This document shows positions 1 to 7,706 of a stretch of DNA of 64,000 bases, in pieces. The notes beneath the pieces were generated by a model. The model was not told where the DNA came from and searched no databases. It worked only from the letters and a program-made list of their open reading frames with translations. Within the stretch, counting starts at the first letter, position 1. Each line of letters begins with the position of its first letter. Origin of the DNA: Pyropia haitanensis (Eukaryota; Rhodophyta; Bangiophyceae; Bangiales; Bangiaceae); the NCBI GenBank assembly GCA_008729055.1, contig SDUX01000008.1, positions 5,109,756-5,173,755 on the forward strand, in the 5' to 3' direction. The translations under genes and the position numbers were made by a program.

Positions 1-1
1 C

Positions 2-541
2 AGCGACGGCAGCGACGGCAGCGGCAGCGGCGGCGACGGTAGCGACGGCAGCGGCAGCGGCAGCGAGGCCATCATTGACCTTGGGAGCGACACGTCGTCT
101 GCCGAGAGCGGCTCCTCCGCGTCCTCCGTGTCGGTGCTCTCTGTGGTGCGCTCGCCAGGCGCCCGCCATAGACGGTCCGTGGCCGGGCGTGCCACCACCA
201 GCAGTCCACCCGCCTCTGGCGTGGCGGCGGCGGCGGCGGCGGCGCCACGGCCAGTGGCCACCCCCGCACCCGCCGTGCCGGTCGTGACGGTCGTGCCGCG
301 TCGGCGGCCGCGGCCGTCTGCGGCAAAGGGGGGGGCAGGTGCGGGGGCGGGTGCTGCCGCCGCGGCAGCGTCGACGGCCAGGGGTCGGCGGGGGAGGAAG
401 CGGCCTCGCCAGGAATCCGTGCCGCCATTCACCCCCCGCCGGCGCGGCGCGGCGGTGGCAGCGGCGTCGGCGGCGGGGGCTTCCGCAGCAGCTGCGGGCG
501 CGGCGGCAGGAGGAGGCGTTGGTGACGCCAGTGGTGGCGGG

Positions 542-580
<39 letters not shown>

Positions 581-757
581 ACGCCGCCGCCGCCGCCGCC
601 CGCGCGCCCGCGCATAACGTTTCTGCGGGCACCGCGTGCGGCTTCGGCGGCAGCCGACGGGGACGATGCCGCCGCGCTGGTCGCGTCGCTTGTGGGGGGG
701 GTGGAGGGGGACGCGGAGGAGGACCTCGACAGCGACGGTGAAGCCCTGGCATGGTGA
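2..757 (+). CDS. C-terminal part of a Ser/Asp/Gly- and Ala-rich protein with a SUMO-interaction-like motif (5' truncated)
   Basis: The reading frame is open from the window edge to TGA at 755-757, so the start lies upstream. About 251 residues are visible. They begin with repeated Ser-Asp-Gly/Ser-Gly units (2-64), followed by E-A-I-I-D-L-G-S-D at 65-91. A hydrophobic IIDL core followed by acidic and Ser residues matches the known SUMO-interaction motif pattern, but short motifs of this kind also occur by chance. Further on are basic Pro/Arg patches (RRRPRPS; GRRGRKRPRQ, a possible nuclear localisation signal), a poly-Ser run encoded by (TCG)n at 544-577, a poly-Pro run, and an acidic C-terminus ending DLDSDGEALAW. 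No catalytic domain is visible. Composition suggests a nuclear, disordered regulatory tail (inference). The family cannot be named from this fragment. Confidence 0.6.
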
Positions 758-1303
758 GCCGGGCGCTGCGTAGCGTACTTTTGTCTTTTGTGTCTTTCGT
801 GTCTGGGGTTTCAACGCCACACGGCTCGAGGCTCTGGCGTCCGCCTGTTGGGGAGGTCGTCGGCGCTTGTGGAGCGGCGAACGCCACTGCAATAGCGTCA
901 GCAGACACCCGCCCCCGCCCCCTCTTGTATTTGGTCATGCCGGTGCCTCAGGCGACTGTCGTCGTCACTACTGTGCTTCCGCAAAAAAGTGGATGTTGCG
1001 CGGACGTGCAGGTGTAGGATCCATTTGTCCAGACAGCGATTTCATGCACCTTCATGCACCGTCAACATCCACTTTTTATAGGAGGCACCATAACGGGCTG
1101 CGCCTGCGCCTGGGCGTGCCACGGCCACCTCCACTCCACTGCCAGAGCGACGGCCACAGCGTCATCATGGGTTGTAGCCCCGAGCGGTTGGCTTCGGGCC
1201 GGGCTTGGAGGCACACAACCACCGAAAAGTAGCAAGTGAGCAGCTGACAACAACGGAGGAGCGAGAAGATATTCCTTTACCTGACGAAAAAGTATTCGCT
1301 CAG
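758..1303. other. Intergenic region between the partial gene and tRNA-Leu
   Basis: No coding signal is seen. GC is lower than in the flanking genes. It holds the 3' end of the upstream transcript, a 15-bp perfect inverted repeat (984-998 and 1063-1077), a tandem duplication of TTCATGCACC at 1041-1060 inside the loop of that repeat, and an AGATATT box at 1267-1273 close to the 3' end of the tRNA. Confidence 0.6.
984..1077. repeat. Perfect 15-bp inverted repeat with a 64-nt spacer
   Basis: Positions 984-998 read AAAAAGTGGATGTTG and positions 1063-1077 are its exact reverse complement, CAACATCCACTTTTT. The spacer carries the decamer TTCATGCACC twice in tandem. The function is unknown. It could be a transcribed hairpin, the ends of a tiny non-autonomous element, or a 3'-end structure of the upstream gene. 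Confidence 0.75.
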
Positions 1304-1383
1304 TGATGACGGCGAGATTCGAACTCGCGCCCCGAAAGACCAGTGCCTTAAACTGGCGCCTTAGACCGCTCGGCCACGTCACC
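1304..1383 (-). tRNA. tRNA-Leu(AAG): tRNA-Leu (anticodon AAG)
   Basis: Read on the minus strand, the cloverleaf is complete. The acceptor arms are GGTGACG and CGTCATC with one G-U pair and A as discriminator. The D arm is GCCGAGCGGTCTAAGGC, which includes the A box of the internal pol III promoter. The anticodon stem CCAGT/ACTGG encloses the loop TTAAGGC with anticodon AAG. A long class II variable arm, expected for tRNA-Leu, follows, and then a T arm with TTCGAAT (B box). CCA is not encoded and there is no intron, as is usual for a eukaryotic nuclear tRNA. It decodes CUU and, with A34 modified to inosine, CUC. I see no second tRNA in the window. Confidence 0.95.
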
Positions 1384-2684
1384 GACGATTTCATTGCAGC
1401 ACGCTTGTGTGGAATCCAGCGGGTGTACCAGTTTAATAAACGCGTGTACCAGCCTGATAGGTACTACTAGGATCCGCCTACTCTCTCACTTAGAACGCTG
1501 CTTTCTGCATCTGTGATCCCGGCACCGTTCGTACCCTCCCTGTCCCTCGCTGTCTTTGTTCCAATGCCACCTGGTGGCGGCCTCGGTGTCCGCGACGGCG
1601 AGCACCGTGTGGTCCCTTCCTTCCATCGCTCCTTCTGCACGTCAGCATCCAACCGGTGAGCAGAAGCGCGACTCTGCTTCGGCAGTGGCAGCGGCGGTCG
1701 TGACAGCCACCCCGCGACTCTCCCATGATCTACACCGCGGCCGCTGACGACCGCACCACAGGTGTCAACCCCCCCTTCAGAACAGAGCAGGAGGGGGAGG
1801 GGGACCGGCGAAGCGAATGACACACTAGCCCTCTAAGGAAAACAACGGCTGCGCCCCCGCGCGGCGGCACTTGACGCCTCGCCCCTCCTCGATGCGCGGC
1901 AGTCAAGAGTTTGCGTACGTTTGCTGTTCCTGCCTGCTTTGCGGTTCAACGGCTCCCCGCACAATGGCAACATGCGTTGATGGGTGACGGGTAATAGTGC
2001 CACGCCGCAGGTGTGCGTCAGTTCTCCCACGGCTGCACGGCGCCCGTTCCGACGTCCCCCCTTTTCAAGGCAAGCGGTATGCCCCCTTCCGTGACAGGCG
2101 TAGGCGGCGGCGTTGGCGGCGGCGGCCGCGGCGGGTGGCGAGGTGCTCTCGCCCTGGCCCCGCACACAGCGCCGCCACGCCCTCGGGACCGCCGCCCGGG
2201 TGTGGCAGCCCGTTCCTCGCCCCAAGTGAGGAGGGGAGCAGCCGCCGCTGCTGCGGGTGCGTCCGAGACGGTCGCCCTTGACGGAGCCTACCATTCCGTG
2301 TTTCAAAAGTTGTTTGTAGCACTGCGCGCTCGCTGACCGAATCCGAACCCGTAAGTGCACTTGTTGTTGTTGGGCTTGTCGAGTGGCCCGTACCCGTGCG
2401 TTCGATGCAACCGAGTCGTAATTCCAACGCTTCAGAAACCTCTGATCGCTCGTCACCCGCTCCCCGCCGCGGCACGCTTCCGTCCGCCCTGCCTGTCGAG
2501 GCCACGTGGCTTTGACTGGGAACGCCACCGCGTCGGGGCTCCCCCTTCCGACCACCGCACCTCCCCTCCCCCCCCCCCCTCCCCCCCACAGATCAGTGGG
2601 CGCCGCCCCCGCGCTGCCACCGCCGCCGCCCGTCGCCACCGCCCGCGACGGACAGCCACGAGAGCGGCGGGCGCACCCGCCGCC

Positions 2685-2790
2685 GCGCCCGCCGCCGCTC
2701 CCCCCCGTCGCCCACCGCGCCCGCCGCCGCTCCCCCCCGTCGCCCACCGCGCCCGCCGCCGCTCCCCCCCGTCGCCCACCGCGCCCGCCC
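2685..2790. repeat. Tandem repeat, 32-bp unit, about 3.3 copies
   Basis: Three identical 32-bp units occupy 2685-2716, 2717-2748 and 2749-2780, with a partial fourth to 2790. The unit begins GCGCCCGCCGCCGCTC and ends GTCGCCCACC. The complete identity of the copies suggests recent expansion. It lies in non-coding, C-rich DNA. Confidence 0.9.
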
Positions 2791-3619
2791 TGGGAGTGCG
2801 TTGCCGGCTTGCCCGGCGCGCGCCACCACCCCCCGCCGCACCCCCCACCCCCACAGCCCCGTTGGGTGGGAGGGGGGGGGGGGGGGGGACGGCCGCTTGC
2901 GCGCGCACCGGCGCGGCCACCCTGGCCGCCCCCCCCGCCCCCTCCCGCGGCAACGCCCGCCGCGGGGGTGGGTGCCACGTCGGCCGGCCGCCGCGCGCGC
3001 CGCGCGCACCCGCCGCGCGCGCGGCCGGCCGTCGCCGGCCGGCCGGCCACCGCGCGGCCATCCGCGCTGCCGTCGCTCCGCCGTGCGGCCACCCGCCCCC
3101 CCCCCCACCCCCCACCGTCCGACGGTGGGGGCCACCCAAACCGCCCCCACCCCTTGCAACGGCCCCCGCCGGCGGGGCGGCGGGGGGGCGGCGGCGCGGC
3201 GGGGGGGGGGTGGACCCGCCACGGCCCGCCGAGGGATGGCAGCGGGCGGACCCCCGCGGCGCCGTGCGCTCCCTCCACCGCGCGACGCCAACCCTTCCCT
3301 CCGCCCCCCCCACCCCCGCGCCGTGCCACGGCGCGTCCGCGGCGGACGGGCACGGCCCCCCGCGGCCGGCCCGTTTGACGGCCAGACGGGTGCGGGTCGC
3401 GCCGCGACGCCGCCGCGCCGCCGCGCCGCGGCGGCCGCCGCGACGAGTCGGCGGTGGTGGCGCGGCCACCCGCACGGACCGTGCCGCCCTGCGCCTGCGG
3501 CGGGTGCCCCCACCGGCGGGTGCAGCCGCCCCTCCCGCCCGCCGCAGACAACGTGCGCGCGTGGCGGCCGCGGCGGACGCGCGGCGGCGGCGGGCGTCTG
3601 GCTCGCGGGGGGTGTGCCC

Positions 3620-3628
3620 AAACCCTAA
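3620..3628 (+). promoter_or_regulatory. Telo-box-like motif AAACCCTAA
   Basis: The 9-mer AAACCCTAA is seen once, about 480 bp upstream of the start codon at 4111. In land plants the telo box is a promoter element of translation and replication genes. Its use in this organism is not established and a single copy may be chance. Confidence 0.25.
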
Positions 3629-3713
3629 CCCCCACACGCCTGCGCTCGCCCGCTCCTCCCGCCCCTGCTCCCGTCCCCGCGGCGCCCATTGGGGGCTTCC
3701 CCTCTACGTTCCC

Positions 3714-3738
3714 TTTTTTTTTTTTTTTTTTTTTTTTT
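3714..3738. repeat. T25 homopolymer
   Basis: Twenty-five consecutive T lie within an otherwise C-rich region, about 370 bp upstream of the gene at 4111. Such tracts can exclude nucleosomes in promoters (general knowledge). Alternatively it could be the A-tail footprint of a retroposed sequence on the minus strand. Confidence 0.85.
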
Positions 3739-4110
3739 GGTGCGCTCGCCGCCCCTTGCCGGGAGTGGCGTGCGCGTGTCGTCGCCGCCGTCCACGCCGC
3801 CGTCCACGCCGCCCTTCCACCGCCGCCGCCCCGCGTCGGCCGCGGCACGCCACCCCGTGGCTCACGTGACGGACGGGGCGGGGGGGGGGCGCGGCGCTCC
3901 CGCCACTGCCGCCGCGGCGGCCGTCGCGACGGCCGCCGGCGGCGGTCGCCCTCCCCGTTCCCGTCCTCCCCCCCCCCCCCGTCTCCCGCCACCTCATCCC
4001 ACCTCCCCCCCCGGCATCTTGGCCGCATCCCCAACCCCTCGACCTCCCGGCTCCCCCACTCCCCCTGCCACCATTGGTCACCCGCTCCCCCCCCCGCCTT
4101 GTGTATTGCC

Positions 4111-6580
4111 ATGGCCGAGCCCCTCACCCGGCGGCTGTCGGTCGCGTCGCGCGCCGCCCCCCCCGACGCGCCCTCCGACGGGGAGCCTCGCGGCGGCCAC
4201 CCGGTCGCGGGCGACGCCGCGGCCGCCGCGGCGGGCGCCCACCCCAGCCACGTAGGTGCCCCCCCCGACGCGGCGCCGCTGCCACGCCACCGGTACGTGA
4301 CGGAGGTGGTGATTGACGCCGACGACGGGGCCGTCGGTGACGGCGCGACCGGCGGCGGGGGCGGCGGGGGGGGGACGCCGGCGGCGCCGGCGACGCGGGC
4401 GGGGACGCCGGCGGCGGCGGCGCCAACGGCGGCGGCGCGGCCCGTGGGGAGGCCGGCGGGAGTGCCGATGCAGCGGCGGGCAGCGGCGGCGGCGGTGGCG
4501 GCGGCGGTGATGGCGCCGACGGCAGCGACGAGGACGGCGCGTTTGAGGCAGCGTCGGGCGGCAGCAGCGACGGCTGCGAGCCGCCGTCGCTCTTTACCCT
4601 CCCCAGCGGCGGCGGGCTCGGCGCGGACGAGGGCAGCGACGGCGTTGCTGCCGTCGCCGCCGCGGTGGCCTCCCGCCGACGGGTGGGCGCGGCGGCCGAC
4701 GGCGGCGTCGAGCTGGACCTGCTGTCCCTCCCCCCCCTCGGCGCTCTACCCGGGTCGGCGGCCGGGGGGGGGCGGCGGCGGCGGCGGCAGCGGCGTCGGC
4801 GGCGGCGGCGGCGGCGGCGGCGCCTTCCCCCCACCGGGTGGGACCCCTCCGCCGCGGCATTGTCGTGTCGTCCTCCTCCTCGGCGGGCGGCGACGCGCGG
4901 CTGTCGCCGCCGCCGCGGCCGCGGTCACCGGTGGTGGCGCCGACGCCGGGGTCGGCGGTGAAAAAGGCGGGCAGCGGCCGGCGGCCACCGCGGGACGCGG
5001 GGGAGGAGAGCGTCGGCTCGTTGCGGCGGTCTTGGCCGCGGGCGGCCGACGGAGAGGCCGCCGCCGTTGCCGGCGCCGCCGTCGCGCCGACGGGGCGGTG
5101 GGGGGAGGGCGCCACCGCGGCGGCAGCGCCGCTGCCGCCAGGCGTGCGGGCGCTGTGGGGGTCGGCCGACAGTGACGGCGACGGGTCGCCGTCGCGGTCG
5201 CCCGAGGCGGCGGCGGGTGCCGCCGGTGGCGGCGGCGGCGGCGGGCGCCATGACAGTGGGCAGCTGTGGCGGACGTCGGCGACGACAGCGGGGGCGGCGG
5301 TGGCGGCGCGTGGCGGCGGCGGCGGCGGCGGCGGCACCGCCGTCCACCGCCGCGCGACGACGCACGGGGCGGCCGGCGCGGGCGTGGCGGCCGATGGGGG
5401 GCGCGTCGGTGGCGGCATCGGGGGTGGCCGCCGCGGCCGCGGCGGCGGCGGCGGCATCAGCGCCGCGGCGGCGGCGGCCACCACCGCCTCCGCCGCCCAC
5501 CGGGCGTCGGCGCCCGCGGCGGCGGGCGGCGGTCGCGGCCGCCCGCTTCACACCGACGGCGCCTACCCGCCCGTCCCCGACCTGACGCCCGCGCCCTACG
5601 ACCCGCGCGCCCGCTGGACCGACGCCCTCCTCACCGTCGGCCACAACGCCGTCCGCCGCGAGGCGGTTGACCTCTACACGATGGTCGCCGCCGCCGCCGC
5701 GGCGACGCGCCATCCGTCGGCGGCGGTGCCCAACGCGGACATCCTTGCCGCGTGGTTCCCGCCCTTCTACGCGCTCATCTCTGCAGAGCTGGACCTGGAC
5801 GACACGGTGCTCTTCACCTTTCTCGAGGGCCAAGACGCGCCGCTGCCACCGGCGCTGTCCGCGGCGGGGCGGGAGCGCCTCCGCGGCGGCACCGCCGCGG
5901 CGCGCAAGCGGCTGCTGTTTGCCTCGTCAATGGGGGAGCTCGCCGCCGCGGTGGACGACCTGGTTTCCCCGCTGCTGGCCTACTACGCCGCCGCCGAGGC
6001 GGCGGTGCCCGACGCGCTCGAGGGCGCCGCCGCGGGGCTCGGCGCCGCCCGCGAGTGCCGCGCCGCGCTCGCCGAGGCGATGCGCAAGGGGCGGGCGGAG
6101 CGGGGGCGCGCGGGGGGGCTGCTGCTCGCACGGGGGGTGGCGGCCGCCGCGGCTGAGGCGGGAGAGGGGGACCCCGGGGGGGGGGGGGGGGGGGCGGCGG
6201 CAACCACGACAGGGGGGGGGTGGGGGCGGCGGCGGGGGGGGTGGGGGGGGCGGCGGAGGCGGCGGCGGCAACCACGACAGGCTGGGCGGGGGTGGCGGTG
6301 GGGGTGTTGGGGGCGGCGGGGTGGGTGGGGGGGGGGCGGAGCAAAGGCCACTGGGGGGGGGGGGGGATACGGGTTTAGCGCCGCCGCGGGCCGCTGCTTG
6401 GGCGGCCTCTGGGGTGGGGGGGGCGGCGGCGTGGGCGGCAAGCGCGGCGGCGTCGGCGAGGCCCGCGTCCGCGGCCTGCTCGTCGTGCCGTGGTCGCGCC
6501 ACCGCCTCCACTGGTCGCACCTGCGGCTGGTGCGGGAGTACGCGGACCGGTGCCGCGCGTTGCAGCTGCGGCAGCAGTGA
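4111..6580 (+). CDS. Hemerythrin-like four-helix protein with a long Gly/Ala-rich N-terminus (frame breaks at G runs)
   Basis: The start MAEPLTRRLSVASR at 4111 is in a good context (gccATGGcc). The frame used from 4111 changes after the G9 run at 4366-4374 to one reading DGSDEDGAFEAASGG and SLFTLPSGGG. It changes again around the G9 run at 4764-4772 and near 4830-4840 to the frame that runs to TGA at 6578-6580. A further local switch is likely at the G19 run 6176-6194. The conserved part is about 5550-6160: H-N-A-V-R-R-E at 5642, then a helix WFPPFYALISAELDLDDTVLF, then LVSPLLAYYAAAEAAVPDAL. This is the helix order and hydrophobic pattern of eukaryotic hemerythrin/HHE-type domains. The His pair normally in helix 2 (H..E) is not seen, so iron binding is doubtful. 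The C-terminus has a basic/aromatic block (PWSRHRLHWSHLRLV). The domain assignment is tentative; the gene itself is well supported. Confidence 0.5.
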
Positions 6581-7468
6581 GCAGCGGCTTGGGGGGGGGG
6601 GGGGGGGAGGGGACGGAGAGGACGGGGAAGGCGGGTGGGCGTGGGGGGGGGGGGGGCGGAGGGGGAGAGGGAAGGCAGGATCGAGAAGAAGACGAGCCGC
6701 TGCGTGCGAGGTGTACATGGGCGATTGGCGGGATTTGGTGGTGGTGACCGCAATGGAAGAGACACGTTGGGGACGGTCGCGCGGATGGGGACGCGGACGA
6801 GTGGACCGCGGCGTACCCAACAACGGAGGGAATTGGCCAGCGGCGGGGTGGGTGGTGGGGGAGGCGGTGCGGCCCCCCAGAGGGGCACCATGGGGGCACA
6901 CGTGCGCGTGACGCCCGTTTGGGCAGTTTCATGGTTCTCTTGTACCCCGGCGGGGTGTGCCGGGCGGGCGACGGCGGCGGCGGCGGCGGCACCGCTGTCT
7001 GTGCGGCGGGGCAGGGGGGTGCCGTGGGGGGGGACCAGCTGCACAGCACCGGCAGCCGCGTCGGTCGTCTGCCCCCCCCCTCCCCCCCCCCCCCCTACGG
7101 CCCCGAATGGCGGGCCTGTCGGCCGCGGCGTCGGCGGTCCTCTTCCCGTCCCCTCCCATTGGCCCCGCCCGGGAGCCCCCCCCACGCGCCATCGGATGCA
7201 AAAAAGAATATCTGTCTCACCAGTTGTGTACCGCCCATGGCCGCGCCGTCGCGCCCACGTCGGCGCGCCCATTGGCTGCCGCGGGGCCATGCGGGCGACC
7301 CGGCCGGACCCCGCGGCTGGCCGCGGAGACCCACCGTGCTCGAGGGGGGCGGATCGGGGGGGGGGGGGGAGCGGGGCCGTCTTCCAGCCGATGGGGGGGG
7401 GGTGCTTCGCGAGTCCTGACCTGGGGGGTCCCGCCGCCGCCGCGGACGGGACCACCGTCGCTGCCGCT

Positions 7469-7507
<39 letters not shown>

Positions 7508-7706
7508 GACTGGTGGTGGTCCCAACCCCCCGCCCCCTGTCCTCCTCCCTCCCGCGCCACGTCTCCCTCCCCCCGCACCGGCAGCGGCTACCACTCCGCT
7601 GCCGTCGCGCCGCCGCCGTGGCCATTCCTTCACCCAGTCCCTGCCCCCCGCCCCATCCCCGCCCCCTCCCGAGTCGCCGCGGCGGGTGACGCGTCCACCG
7701 CCGTCC
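6581..7706. other. Intergenic region and glucan phosphatase promoter
   Basis: There is no gene. G-rich runs follow the upstream stop. Around 7140-7280 there is a promoter-like stretch with two inverted CCAAT boxes (ATTGG at 7158-7162 and 7271-7275) flanking an A-rich segment with AATATCT (7207-7213). A (CCG)n run lies at about 7467-7503 and C-rich 5' UTR-like sequence continues to the ATG at 7707. Confidence 0.5.
7158..7275 (+). promoter_or_regulatory. Putative promoter elements: paired inverted CCAAT boxes around an AATATCT box
   Basis: ATTGG (reverse CCAAT) occurs at 7158-7162 and 7271-7275, with AAGAATATCTGTC between them at about 7205-7216. CCAAT boxes bind NF-Y in eukaryotes. AATATCT is the core of the plant evening element. 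They lie 430-550 bp upstream of the start codon. The assignment rests on motif matches only. Confidence 0.3.

Larger units (their letters stand above)
1384..4110. other. Long GC-rich intergenic and promoter region upstream of the hemerythrin-like gene
   Basis: The first part (1384-2400) has moderate GC and contains AATAAA-type sequence near 1434. From about 2560 it becomes extremely C/G rich. Long open frames exist on both strands but consist of low-complexity Pro/Arg/Gly/Ala and read through the poly-T tract as poly-Phe or poly-Lys, so I treat them as chance. It contains a 32-bp tandem repeat (2685-2790), a telo-box-like AAACCCTAA (3620-3628), a T25 tract (3714-3738) and an inverted CCAAT box just before the next start codon (about 4074). 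It is probably a CpG-rich promoter with 5' UTR. Confidence 0.55.

Noticed and set aside
3611..3635. CCCTAA-type telomeric sequence
   Set aside because: Only one copy is present, so it is not telomeric repeat; recorded as a possible telo box only.
1833..4127. 764-residue open frame on the minus strand
   Set aside because: It is Arg/Gly/Pro low complexity, reads the T25 tract as poly-Lys, has no domain, and overlaps the promoter of a better gene. Long open frames are expected by chance at this GC.
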